Shown here: piece after piece, positions 13,501 through 26,042 of the stretch | How the letters are laid out: each line of letters begins with the position of its first letter | Position numbering within the stretch: the stretch's first letter is position 1 | Assembly: GCF_009730915.1 (NCBI RefSeq) | Contig: NC_052488.1 | Coordinates: 21,384,305-21,448,304 of the forward strand | DNA: 64,000 nt | Source: Dioscorea cayenensis subsp. rotundata | Lineage: Eukaryota > Streptophyta > Magnoliopsida > Dioscoreales > Dioscoreaceae | Direction of reading: 5' to 3' | Notes under the pieces: generated by a model | The model's database searches: none | Seen by the model: only the letters and a program-made list of their open reading frames with translations | Told to the model about the DNA's origin: nothing | Position numbers and translations under genes: made by a program

Positions 13501-16500
13501 AAATAACTATATTACCATAAATGTACCTGAAGGAGGACAAGCTCAATACCAATCCCCCTTTTTAATTGATTAACAAGATATTGAAAGAGGCCTCTCAAGT
13601 CCATTGAAGGGTATTTTTTACACCTGCAAGAAAAAGGAAGCAAGTGAGCTAAAAAAAGTCAGACAAAAGGATCATCTATCATGACTTGAGAAAGAAGAAA
13701 CAAACAGTAAAGCCACTTCAAATCTTCCAAAGGAAGTTGCATTGAAACTGCTAAAACGTCCTCACCTATGTGAGCAAAGTTCCCCCTCCCTCACCAACAA
13801 GCAAATCAAGTTACCAAGCCCTCTAACATAAATCTTACAAAGGAAAATATAAATACATTACACTACATGGTGTTTTCTTTACTTTTTCTTCTATAACAAT
13901 TGGCATACCAAAAGTTTCTACACATATCAGAGAATCATGCAGGTGCATGGCTTATGTGAGCACATTTACAACATTCAAATACAGGTCTGAATTAATGTTT
14001 TAATTTTTTAATAACTGTGCATATATATTGTAATGAGAATATCAAGTTATATTAATAAATTGAGAAATGGACAAGGTGTAATGGATGATCAAGGTCACCA
14101 AACCCCACACAAACTACTGCATTATCACCGTCTCCTACCACACAAATGAACGCTCCACAAATAATTAAGCCAAATTCCCTCATATAATCACCAGTAACTA
14201 GTCCGATACCTTAGCCTTATACAGGAAATAAAAAATGCCATAGCAATACCAAATGCCACAGGAGTTGCAATAAGTAATAAAATTATCTACATCTTATATA
14301 ATTATCACCAGCAAATCACCAAAATCATTGGCATCCAACCATATATAACACATATATAACCGCAAATCATCAAGCACAAATTGCTGTACATAAGGGACAT
14401 CTAGAATATTTTCTTTGATTAAGGAAGACCATAAAACAGCATAAGGAAGAACTTCAGTTATAATTAATTTGTTAAAAACAAAAATCTTGAGAAAAAAGCA
14501 ATACATACAAGGTGCCCCAAAACGATGCAAGAGACTGAAGCCAATCAGATAAATTAAGTCCATCATCCTTGAGTTTCTCACGTCCCCCTTGAGCAAGACG
14601 TTCAATGACAACATATTCCAACACATCATACTCTAGCTGCAATATCAAATTATTAGAAGATGCCAAGATTTAAACTCTAAGGTGCAACTAAATAACTGAC
14701 TGAAGTAGAATAATAACTGAAAGGTTCTCGCTCGTAATGAATAAGCTTGCAAACTAGAAAAAAATACTAGATAAAACTTCAAAAACAAATATGAACAAAC
14801 ACAGCGAGGCCTGAATCAATTAGAAGAGGAAACAATAACTGAGTCACTCAAGCTTATTTACATGTTACCATCATGATAAGATAAATGAGAAAAAGATTTA
14901 ATCTCAAAGTGATGGAGGTTTCTCAGCCATTAGCATAGCATATCATGCATCATATATGAAGTGCAACGCAAAACTACTGCTGAGACCATTACAAAGTAAA
15001 ACTTCAAAGTGCGTGATGTACTACCACATCAAATTAATGTATAAAAGCATCATTTAAAGACATAACAAAATTGTGAATACAAGCAAAGTATCCAGCAACA
15101 CAGAATTTCACTTTATTGTCAAGGTAAATTGTCCAACCATCTTCTGCTAAATTCATGAGAGATCAGGAGACAAAGCATCATAGAGGATAACTACATGAGA
15201 GGTCAGGCAAATGAAAATTCACAAGTTTAAAGCTAAGGCTATATAAACCAAATAAACAAGAAATAAAATTTGATCTCATTAAATGATTAATCATCAACAC
15301 ATGGTAAATGTCTATAAAATTATGGATAGTTGTAACGATTCAAGCACTTAAAAAAAAACAAAACAAAAGAAGAAGAAGCAGAAACCTTGCAGAGAAGAAA
15401 GCGTACCTGTGTAAGATATTTGAATGCATCTACAACTGGTGTTATCATATCTTTGTATGCTTCTATCTGCATTATGGTTGCTAAGCTCGTTCACAAGCCC
15501 ACTCAAATACAACATAAGATCTGTATGGCCTATTATCCTTTCAGTAAGAAATACCTGGTGAACAATTGTGCGAAGCACAATCATTGGATTAGCGTGCGCT
15601 AATTTGGCCACCATGCGACCCAGTTGCTTCAGATTTTCCTTAGCAAGCCTTTTCAAAAGTCGCCGTGTATCCAACTGAATCAGGAGTGCAGAAAAAGATT
15701 AAGTGGCAGAAAATCAAAGACATAAGAACCAGCACTAAGATTACCTTGGCAATTTGCCTTGCAGCCAAGACCATGGGAATTCGCTCATCATCTTTTTCCC
15801 ACTCTCCATACAAACGGTAACGATCCTAATGACATTGAGATAGACACTAAGCCATATATATATACATATATATGAACGCTGATAACAAGACAAAAAATTG
15901 AAAACAAACCTCATAAGGAAGCAGAGAAAGAACTTCCCATATCTCCTGTCCGACAGCAGGATTTGCTGGTATCAACTGCAATGACGGGAGTAAACATGTC
16001 CCTAATGCCTCATCAAGCCTAAGCTTAGCCTCCTTAAGCTGTGGACAAGGATACTGGCTCTTAACATCACCTGATTCGGATGAAATAGAATTTCCAGCAG
16101 CAACAGCAAACTCCTGAGCAGACTGATAGTATGCTCTCAATACTCTACACACCTGAGCATTAGAGGCTATAATCAGTCACAATTGTGAGGTACACCAAGT
16201 TGCCAAAGAAGGACAAATCAGAAACCAAAATCTACAAATGACAAGAATTAGTCTAAGGAGCTCCGACTAAGCATCTAGGGAAATTTTAATATGCAACATC
16301 ATCAATAACCATTTACTTTAATTGATATTTGAACCTCACAAATCATAAGCCCCTGCGCTCAACCCCCAACCAAAAGGATTTCCAAAGGCCATCACAAGGG
16401 GAAAAAAAAAAGATGTGCACAAGAGTATATGACCATACCTTCTGTAGCAGTATAGGATCCCGATATAGATATGGCCCAGCAACAGCAAGCATCTGAAATA

Positions 16501-19500
16501 ACTCCCTTGGAAGATTTATAAAAGATCTCTTGGTCAAGGGAACAACTGTTGAGTCAACAATCTCAGAGGAAGTAGCTACTAAATCTCCAGCACCTTGCAA
16601 GTGTGTATGATAAACAGTTGTATAATTGGCAGAGATACTCTTTTCAATGACCCTACGGCATCAAGAAAGAAGAGTGTATTTTTCACAATGGCAATATGTA
16701 CTAAGTTTAAAGCCAAAAAATGCAGCCCAATGTGTTTCAGCTAAAACCAAAGCAGAAAAATCATACAGGAAGTGAACAAGATTCACAGTCCTAACAAATG
16801 GGTACATGTAAAAACCAATATAATATTAAAAAATTTAGTTTAAGAAGTCATTAGCCAGCATCCAATAAGCCAAATACAATTTGTGTATTTTCCAGAGTAG
16901 CCCAACACACTGGAGATTTATACCAAGTTCACAATTATAATCAATGAACTAGGTTATCCCCTGACAAGCACCTGAACCAGAAAGTATATATATTTGTATT
17001 TGACGTTAAGAACAACAATCATATGCAGGGAGATGAAGTACATCATGAGGCAACACAAAAACCAATTAGAACAGAAGGATATGGTTTTAAAACTTACCTA
17101 AATAGGCCTTCAGAAATTTGAGGATGTGAAACAGGATTTAAATGGGAGAGGCGGTCAAATAGCAATTGAGCATGATACCTATAAATGAGGAAATCTTATC
17201 AGAATCAAAAGTTTGGAACAAATTACAAGCGTCACAGCATGCATGTGTGAAAGTGTCTCTACATGTGGTGCACGCACGTGAGTGCAAGAGCAATTCTACA
17301 ATTTTTTATTCATCAATCTTGCAAATAACATAGCTTACCAGTCATGAACAGAAAGGAAACCCATTAGCAAACCCAGTATCTGATTATTTTCAATCTCAGG
17401 CATTCGTTCTTTAATTGCCTCAGTTTCCATGTCCAGAGCAGTAAATAAATCAATTGTCACATCTTGTTTCTCATCATCCATGAGCTCTTTTCCAGTGGCA
17501 GCAAGATTAATTTTTCCAATTTTGTTAACCTGAAAATGAGCTACCTCAGATCAGTACCAAAATGTTGCAGTATAGGCCAAGTAAAGCCATTCTAAATTCT
17601 AGGGCATATCAAGCAAATAACACAGAACTTTCAGTCAGAAAAGATCATAACCTCCTCGAATCTTTTCGCAAGATATGTACTATAATGCTCAAAAGCCTCA
17701 TTATCGTTTGGAAGCAAATGGGCATATCTGAGACAGACAAATCACAAATAGTCACATAAAGCAAAATTAGATAGTTTGACTAAAGAGATTTTCAAATAAC
17801 AAAAGAACACAAGAAAAATAAATGGAGCAACAGCCATGATGCCAGAAACAGAAAAGTTGATCTGAAATAAAATAAACCGCAGAAACTTGGTGACCAGACA
17901 TTATTCTGAAATAAAATAAATAGAAAGCAATTTTCAATTGTCTGTAACCTAAACAAGAGTAGATGCATTCCAAAATAGGTTCACACTGTTCTATCACCAA
18001 CAAAGCAACCAAGAAAGTTTATCACCACTTTGGGACAAGGCAGGTCCTCTTCTTGAACAGTCATTCTTTTGCAATTAGAAAATGAAAAATATAAGTATCC
18101 AAACAAAATCAAGCACAAATTGTCCAGCTAAAAGAAATGTAAAATTGACAGCAACTTTCCAAAGGTAATTACTACGTCGACAACTATTAAACTAATATTA
18201 GCCCCTACTCTGAAATAAAACCATCTTTAATGGTAAATGGTCCACCGAAAGAGGCAGATACAAATCTCACATACTTTAAAACAGTGCAAGAGAATTACCT
18301 GTGTAGCCTAAACTTCCCTTACAAGAACTAAATTTTAACTCATAACATATAACACATCTTCAAACACCCATATATCCCAATGCACATTAAATCCAGCCAA
18401 TCCCTCAAACTACTTCCAAATCAATACCTTCACAAATAAGGCATCCAGAACATCCAAAAATCCCCAAGACTAAATCCATTAGCGGCAGGATGATTCCATA
18501 CAATGATAACTGAGTTGACTCAAAACAAATGATAGTGATAAGTTGTGAACACTTATGGTTTGACAGAGTGATCCACAAGATCAAAATCTGACTGGTTATA
18601 ATTACTGAAATCTCTAAATTATACTCAACCTAATAATTAGCAAATAAGGAAAATATGATTGCATTAGAATTAAATCAGTGAAAGCATAAATTACTCGATG
18701 GCATCAGCAAGTATCAACAATAAATAATTACCTTTTCAACAATTAACACAACCAGATTGCACAACATAAAATAAGGAAAAATGACTTACATATTATCAAG
18801 GTCAATAAACTCAGCTTTTACCAATGAAGCTGTAAGCCGGTACAGCCCAAAAGGGACAGGTTCAACAACATCCATTCTTTGATAGTATTGGAACTTAAAC
18901 CCCAAAATTTGTGCAGCGTGTGACTACTCAAATTAAAAAAATAAATAAACAAATAAATAAATAAAACAAGTGAGAATAGCATTATATGCAATCTTGATAA
19001 ACATTAATCAATTAAAAAAAATATATATACCTTGGGGAAAATAGGTATTAGGTCATAAAATATATTGTTGTCAGGAAAGAGTTCAAAACATTCCAAAACC
19101 TAAGAAATTCAAGAGAACAACAGCTTATTATCAGTCTAACCATTAGAACAACGGCCTCAATAGAAATGACAGCAAGCAGCATAACCAGCACACCAAGAAA
19201 AATATAATGCAACAATACCAAACTTACAATATCAAGAACACGATTTGGGTCCAGATCGAAATGCCCAATCAATGACTGAAAATGAATAAAGATCAATAGC
19301 AATTAAGTAAAAAGACATTATAAAATTAGCAATACAGTAAAGATGCAAAATATTGAGTGAGCATCATTCCAATCAACTCAGTACAGAACAAACCTTAATT
19401 ATACTGATAGTTGATGCTGATGTGCTCCCTTCTAAACCACATTGACAAAGGAGTGTCACCTAAAACAAATACGATCATGAAAAGCAATAGTTATAATTGG

Positions 19501-22500
19501 TGGTGTAGAGGGGTTGTACGAAGCTGCAATATTTGGCTGTAACCTACACAGTTTTGCAATTTTTTTTTCTTACAACAGAATGTTCAAAACAAGGTATCAT
19601 ATGTTTTACATTTTTTTTAACATAGACAAGTTAGCACATAAGCCAAATGCCTGTGTGGATAGTCAGATCACATTTAGCACCAAATTCTGGAGAAAGTATA
19701 AGCCAACCGAACAATTTAAACCAGGCTGCAGGCTTTCCAAATTGTGTATAAAACAACTTACATTTAAAGAAATATTTAACCAGAATTTCTATTAAAAAAT
19801 TGCACTTAAAACAACTTACATTTGAAAAAATATTCCAAATAATAGAGAAAATTAGTTATCTGCCACAATACATTGTTCCTATTTTGGGGTGTTCCCTTCC
19901 TGCAGTGCATAACTACTTAATCTATAAACTGGTAATGGAACTACATGCAACTCTAAACTAAAAAATTCCGCTTATATCATGCAATGGTTATTGAATACTT
20001 TCAAGGGAAAAGGATTAACTTGATCTATTTTTAAACAGTCTTCAGTTTTCATTATATTTTTTGACAGATTTTTCCTAGACATTATACAAAATTACCAGTT
20101 TCAAACTCCAGACAAGAAACAAAAGGTTCTATCCGGGGCAATAATGTGAAAAGATAACTTTCCCTACCAATTTGGCATAGCCCTCACTCTCCTCCCGCAG
20201 AAGGTTAAATTTTGTTTGCTGATAAAGAAGCCGAGTGTTTATCCTAACCTGGAATTCAAGAATGAGAACAAAAAAGTCACAATAGCTATTTACAAGAATC
20301 AATAAAAATTATGATAAAGATTTAAAAAGAAAGGCCAATTAGAACAAATACACAAGTGTTGAACAAAAAGAATAAAAAAAAAACTTAAATGCTTTAATTT
20401 TCAATATGATAAAAAATTAATAATAAGTTGGAGAAAATATGAATGAATATGTGACAAAGTTGCCTATATACAAAATACATTGTCAAAAATTGTGTAACAC
20501 TGTAACTGGGTGCAGCACACAGCAGAGTCATATAATATTTCATTATAGATACCAGTTAAGATAGATCACCTAATATTTAAATAAGAACCAAATAATGAAG
20601 CAGCACTAACCCACAACAACAATTTAGACATTAAAACATAATTCAAGGTGGGAGAATTAGACATTCAGTAGAAACATTTTGCAACTAAGGCTTTGCTTCA
20701 AAAGAAATTTAACAAAAAACTGTTAAATAGCTATGTGATAACTCATTCCACAGTGTATACAACTTTATAATAATTATAAACAGTCACTTGTAAGTCTTCA
20801 GAAATGCAAAGAAAATTACATATGTGCACCATTCAAACCTAGTGAACAACTTCACCAACACGTGACAAAGAAGTTGTGCCTCAACAACTTAAACTTCTGA
20901 TAGTAAACAATGTATCTTTCGAGATCAAGAAAATTCAACTTTCCTTACGGCAATTGTTTAAATCTGGTTTTCTAAGCATAAAAGTCTTCAGAAGGCTTGC
21001 TTATGCACCAAAGATGTATTGCGAAAGCACTTATCCATGCTAAATTTATACTACTATAAAATTATAAATGACTATGAAGACATACATTTTACCAAGTCAA
21101 ACAAACAGTACTTGCGAAATCTTTTTCATGCACTTGGAAAGATGTATTCCCAGTTCCAAAGTTTGAAGTGAAATCTTTTCTGAAGCCATTTCGCCAAGAG
21201 TATTAACACCCTCTCCTTATTTATTTTATAATTTGCACATAAATTGTAAATCAATCGATGGCTAATCAACATAAACCAGCTATCCAGACTCCAAATTAGA
21301 TATCAAAGCGAGCTTAGAATATAAGCTGTGCCTATGAAAGCAGTCGAGTAACCACACTGTGAATAAGCAGCATCCGGATGCACACACACACACACAAAAA
21401 AGCCAACTAATTGACTAAAACAAACAAATAATAACAAATTATAAATGCATACCCTGGTTTACGTAATTTTGTATTATTGACTGACTGATACGTCGCAATG
21501 AATAATGAATATTTTCATTTTTAAAAATGGAATTATTTTTATAGAAGAAAGCATCAGGTGTTCAATAAAATTAATATTAGTTGAAGGCACTACTACATTT
21601 AGGGAGCCTCACAGCTATGTGCAAAATTACAGCCAAGATTGGGACATCTATTTTTGCACTAGGATTTTATCATATTATCATCATCACTAAAAGATAAACT
21701 AGAATTGTTATAGCAGCCCCAAAATTATTAGCCAGCTACCTACAAAGATTGAGAACTAAATCAAAAGTTAAAGAAGCACTAAACAGGTTCAACAAGCTGA
21801 TAGCTTCTGGTAACATAAGCCCACCAGCATCTGTGGCTAATATCTTTTCTTTCCACATAATGTTGAGGGATTGAAAACAGGAACTTATATAGAAGACAAT
21901 GGCAAAGAGTTTCAATAGCTCAATGACATTGGGGAAATAGATATGAGCAGTAATCATGTGTTTGCATGGTATCAACCACGATTGCATACCTCTTTAACTT
22001 TTAAATCCTGAGCTCTTATCTTACTGATTTCAGACTCCCACAAAAATTCCTCCTGCAAAATATGATAGTGTAATGTAACTTTCAATGGAATAGAAATTAG
22101 CATGGGCCTAAAATGGAACCAAATGTTTCACACGAGAAAAAAATGAGCTTCACCTCACAACGCTCCTGCAAGAACCTAGATGGCACCAACGAAGCCTCAA
22201 CAAGCCATTTCACCTGAATAATGTGAAGAAAGGACATCATTCATGAACCGTTTATTAGAAACTATGAAAAGTGAAAGACACGGAAAAAAGGTCATTCAAC
22301 AGAAGCTATATATCATCAAAATTATTCAACAGGTGCGTAGAACAAGTTTATGAAGGAAGATTTGAAGATAGAAAATCCACCAAGCAAGGAAGTATCAGTG
22401 CTGACTTCAAGAAGTTGAAGTTTGAGACAAGCACACGGTGGAATAGACTTCATTTGTTCATTTAAATTTTTTGTAGAAGAAAAAAATTTTTAATATACCA

Positions 22501-23877
22501 TGAGTTTGAGCCAGTAAATAAGTATTCAATAGCAAAATTAGCTCTAGGAACTGGACTACAGAGATGAACAGCCTACAAATCGTACACCCATCTACCTTCC
22601 TTAAAAAATCTATCATTATCTCATAATGTCTCTAAATTTCACATGGTCTAAATGTTTAGCATCACAAGGGCAAATGCAAGCTACTCATTGTTGAGAGGAT
22701 CACTATACTCGTAACATAGTTTGCATAAGAAGTTATGAACAACACATTTACTGATATGTCATGTCAAAAATATTTAGTTTTAAAAGTGTAGCAGAGACAA
22801 GACTAGAGGATATGGAGAATACCATTTTGATAAAACGAGTGCGCTGCTCCCCGGGCATTGCAAGCTACAGAAAAAAATATGTGTATTATTGCGTAAACAA
22901 TATCATGAGGGAAAAAACCTCAAAATTTAATGAAATTAAACATTGACCAAGGCAGCGAAAGCATCTCTGGCATATAATGAAGAATTACATGGAAAATGAA
23001 AAAATTGGTTTGAGAAAAAACAAAGGGAAGAGCTTTGTGCAATAATGTGAAACTGGCTGGAGAGACATTCCCCAAAGATCTTAAAACTGCCATCTTAAAA
23101 ATATCAGCCCCCACTAATTACTTTATGTTTGTGCCACTTACAAAGTAAAGAGAACCAAGACCAACATTGAGTTGATAAGAAAAACAGGCCTAAGAAATTA
23201 TATCAAAATCATGTTCCGCAGGGCCCAACAAACAAGAAATTAATAATGAGAGAACTACGTTGCTCTGTTCTTATTTGTGAAATAGTATGAATTCACTTTT
23301 GCTTATACTCACCAATATGCAAGTGAACTCCTGTTCTACAGACAAACTAATTTAATATATAGCTCCAAAGAGACCCGATTCAGAGAAAGTGAACCAAGGT
23401 TCAGCGTATAAATTTTTCAGTTCCCCTTCTTCTGCTAGCTAGTCAATTGACCAGCAAACGAAATTAAAGTTTCCAAATATATATATCCATGACAATCAAG
23501 AATGGAGCAAACAAAGAGCAAAAAACTCACATCCAACCCCATATGGGCGATAGTGTCTGCAAGCACAGACCCCATCTCATCATTCTGCTGCTCAACCGAG
23601 AATACCACGGAGTCCAGCGCAACTTTGCACTTCGGAAACGGCAAATCTCCCTTAACCTGCGAGAAAACCTGAACGATCACAAACCAAGAACACCAACAAA
23701 AATCATCAGAAACCACTAAAGAAACGGAGAAAGGAGAATCACCATGGCCCAGCAGAGCTCGTACAAGAATCGAGTCATTGGAACAGGATCAGAGAGCTTG
23801 AAAGCAGAGTTGGAAGCCTTCCACTCGGCAAGACACTCATCGGTGACAAACTTGAACTCCGGCGCATGGAGCGCCAT
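1571..23877 (-). CDS. THO2: THO complex subunit 2 (THO2/THOC2), 32 exons, two one-base frame breaks
   Basis: THO2 is the large scaffold of the nuclear THO complex (TREX), which couples transcription to mRNP assembly and export and also affects small-RNA production in plants. Spliced, the exons read through a protein of about 1849 residues, close to the ~1820 of Arabidopsis THO2. The start ATG at 23875-23877 opens [14 protein letters not shown]. Conserved blocks follow in family order: [114 protein letters not shown] and [10 protein letters not shown] long hydrophilic tail rich in Arg, Asp, Glu and Lys contains a proline run near 4510-4535, and the protein ends [19 protein letters not shown]. 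Two exons (4287-5400 and 10208-10393) are one base too long for the frame; the other exons join in phase. Identity is near certain; whether the allele is intact is not. Confidence 0.95.
2433..2573. repeat. Tandem duplication of a ~71-bp unit in the last THO2 intron
   Basis: Two adjacent copies begin at 2433 and 2504 with GCATGCGGCACGCCTAG and GCATGCAGCACACCTAG. Both continue through ATGACATCCAAAG and TGTGT into an AT-rich end. They differ at several positions, so the duplication is not recent. It lies between THO2 exons 31 and 32 and has no coding role. Confidence 0.8.
3655..3850. repeat. Possible old repeat remnant in a THO2 intron
   Basis: Between THO2 exons 30 and 31 there is a stretch with repeated GGGAC/GGTCC and CTGAACT-like words, unlike the AT-rich intron around it. 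It looks like a decayed interspersed repeat. I cannot see clear terminal repeats or a target-site duplication, so the class is unknown. Confidence 0.3.
6041..6430. repeat. C-rich, G-poor low-complexity island in THO2 intron 29
   Basis: Inside the 1.6-kb intron 5401-6980 the plus strand turns abruptly CCA/CTT-rich for about 350 bases, with many CACC, CATC and TTCC words, then returns to AT-rich sequence. It opens a proline/serine/histidine-rich reading frame on the plus strand that is best explained by composition. As transcribed, the intron RNA would be a purine- and G-rich tract. No terminal repeats were identified. Confidence 0.55.
10694..10741. repeat. Compound (ATC)n(AAC)n microsatellite
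   Basis: About nine CAT/ATC units run directly into about seven CAA/AAC units within the THO2 intron between the exons at 10208-10393 and 10910-11090. It is a candidate polymorphic marker. Confidence 0.9.
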
Positions 23878-24000
23878 GAGAACAGTGCGATCAAATCCCT
23901 CCCTTTAGGTTTTCAGAGGAATCGGAAGGAGAAAAACCACATGAGCCAAAGGTATGGAATTAGGGTTTTGAAAAATCTTTCTTGATTCTTGAAATCAGGG
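23878..24000 (-). promoter_or_regulatory. THO2 leader region with a telo-box
   Basis: Immediately upstream of the THO2 start. Around 23963-23971 the plus strand reads TTAGGGTTT, which is AAACCCTAA on the coding strand. This is the plant telo-box, common near the 5' ends of genes for RNA and translation machinery. Transcription start and TATA positions were not determined. Confidence 0.45.
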
Positions 24001-24104
24001 ATGGAAGATGAGAAACGGCTTTATCACTCCTTTCCTGATGTGGTTATATTGGTTCGGGAAATTGAGAGGATGATAACTCGGGTTGGTTTTCATTTCCGGA
24101 CTAA

Positions 24105-24170
24105 ACCGACCCGACCCGACCCGACCCGACCCGTTTGGGCGTTGACGCGTAAACCGGGTCCGGGTCGGGT
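24105..24170. repeat. GACCC pentamer array with an inverted partner (potential hairpin)
   Basis: A run of about five and a half CCGAC/GACCC units (24105-24133) is followed at 24155-24170 by CGGGTC CGGGTCGGG, its reverse complement, with about 20 bases between. The strand could fold into a GC-rich hairpin. It lies about 230 bp upstream of the THO2 start codon in otherwise AT-rich DNA. Confidence 0.8.
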
Positions 24171-24890
24171 TTTGAACGATTTGAAAATATGGGCGGCTGG
24201 TGTTTTGGTAATTATTTGAAAAAACTAGTAAATATGTTAAATATTGCATTAGTGATTTACATTTTAAATTTGAGTTAAATACACGCTAGTTCTTTGTATT
24301 TTTAAATAAAAAATCTTAAAATGGTTCACTTAATTAATATTTTTTTAATAAATATAAACAAACCATAACACTTAATTATTATTGTGAGAGTGAGTTGAAC
24401 TGTTACTTTAGAGAGAAATTATCAAAAATTATTTTAGATTTTTTAAATATAAAAAATTTTAAGAGAGGAATAATACTTCAGGGGAAGAAAAAATAAACTG
24501 TGAATTGTGTGGATGGCATGCTACTAAAATGTTAATAATTCTCACAAAAAAATAAATAAATATATATATAATTGTTTATAACCGTAAGGCTTTGTTATTA
24601 TTTTGGCTTGGTGTGGCATGAGGCATTGTAATTGTAAGTATTTGACAAATGCTTTCATCAAGGGATGAATATAATCAGTTACCTTATAATTTTTATCATT
24701 TGATTGGATTTTTTGTTGGAATTGGGGCCGGTCACCAAATCAGTTAATATACTCAGTTAACTTATAAACAAGTCCATTATGTTAACAGATTTTGTACTAC
24801 TACATTATGCAAGGTTGTTTGATTTAGATTGTAGAAAGAATCGAGTATTAGTTAATATATGGTCATTGGTATCCAGTATCAAGCCTCTTA

Positions 24891-25393
24891 TAAGACCATC
24901 TCCAACCCACAATCCCAAATTTCTATCCCAAATCCCAAATTTGGTCTTACTACAGAAAATTTTACTCCAATGTATTAGCTTTTATTAAGGTTATTTTCAA
25001 TAAAATTTCAACTATTCCTGTTTTATAAATTTATTATATATTAATAATTATCAATTTTAGTTATTAATTAAATAATTATTATTATTGATTATTAATTAAT
25101 TACACACAAATTAATATTATAAATAACTACTTATAATTATATTAATGAAATAATAATTTTATATTTTTTTCATTACAATAATAAAAAAACAATAAAAAAA
25201 TAAAAAAATATAATAAAAAAATAAAAAAATAATGTGGACTCCGAATTTGAGGGTTCATGATAGTGTATTCCCGAATTTGGGGTTACTATCTAGAAAACCC
25301 AAAGTGGGGTGGGATTTGGGTGTGGGTTGGAGTACTCTACACCCAAATCCCACCCCAAATTTGGGATTTGACAGAAGGTTGGAGATGGTCTTA
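24891..25393. mobile_element. MITE-like element with 15-17 bp terminal inverted repeats
   Basis: The left end TAAGACCATCTCCAACC (24891-24907) is matched in reverse complement by the right end GGTTGGAGATGGTCTTA (25377-25393). If the repeat is taken as AGACCATCTCCAACC, both ends are flanked by TA, a possible 2-bp target duplication. Subterminal sequence also pairs: CCCAAATTTGG-type words occur on both sides around 24915-24950 and 25280-25370. The ~500-bp AT-rich interior has no coding capacity. It is therefore a non-autonomous DNA transposon; superfamily assignment is tentative. Confidence 0.75.
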
Positions 25394-26042
25394 GAGTTTT
25401 TATAGTATTTTTTTAAAAAAATAATAGATGAATCACACTTTTATTCAAATAGCAAAACTAGTACAAAGACAAAAAAAAAGAACAGAAAAAATAAAAAAAT
25501 AACTCAGATCCAAACGAACTAAAAAAACATCACCAGTAGGAATGTATTTTCAAAAAAAAATAAAAGATCTGACTTAAGGTATATTTTTACATTTAAAAGA
25601 CTAATTTACATTTACCAAAACAAAAATGAAAAATCACACAAGCATTAGTAAACAAAAAAAAAAATTACACAAATGGCCATTAAAATTAACGCCAAACTAC
25701 TACTAATAATAATAACAACAACACAGAAATCAATCACAATTCACAAACAAAGCTTTAGAACTATGAAATCTGGTTACAAACTCATCCATATCATCACCAA
25801 ACACCAAAATCCAAACCATACCAACCTTCAGTCCAACAAAACAATCAAACCTCCCATTGTTGTCCTTCATGTCACACCCAAGGTGAAGGAGCCCACTTCC
25901 CCCATCCACCTCACACCAAAGAAAAAGACAATCAATCTCCGTTCCCTCCAACGTATAAACCCCCTTAATTTGTTCTCCTACTAAGCATTCCCTTGTTTAT
26001 TCATCATCAACACATCCTTCTCTTCAATCTCCAAACATCAAA
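25394..26042. other. Intergenic, upstream of the ANTH gene
   Basis: AT-rich sequence with A-runs. Nearer the ANTH start the plus strand becomes C- and A-rich, typical of a plant 5' leader. A short open frame at 25673-25984 has no recognisable domain and no codon signal I trust. Confidence 0.4.

Larger units (their letters stand above)
1571..23877 (-). other. THO2: Exon map of the THO2 gene
   Basis: Exons in transcript order, as plus-strand coordinates: 23743-23877, 23531-23656, 22823-22864, 22154-22213, 21990-22052, 20168-20248, 19394-19459, 19228-19275, 19031-19099, 18790-18923, 17652-17727, 17339-17529, 17098-17178, 16439-16652, 15910-16152, 15745-15825, 15555-15674, 15407-15466, 14509-14636, 13527-13623, 13325-13453, 11233-11336, 10910-11090, 10208-10393, 9382-9988, 9164-9268, 7740-7895, 7572-7652, 6981-7388, 4287-5400, 2722-3017, 1571-1640. 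Each boundary was set by a GT donor and AG acceptor that keep the conserved THO2 protein in phase. Lengths sum to 5552 nt, which is 5550 plus two extra bases. The acceptor at 7896-7897 (CAAG) is weak but keeps the frame. Introns hold AT-rich sequence with no other gene. Confidence 0.85.

Noticed and set aside
25673..25984. 103-codon frame upstream of the ANTH gene
   Set aside because: Lys/Thr/Ile-rich product of A-rich DNA, no domain; it is not joined to the ANTH exon by visible splice sites.
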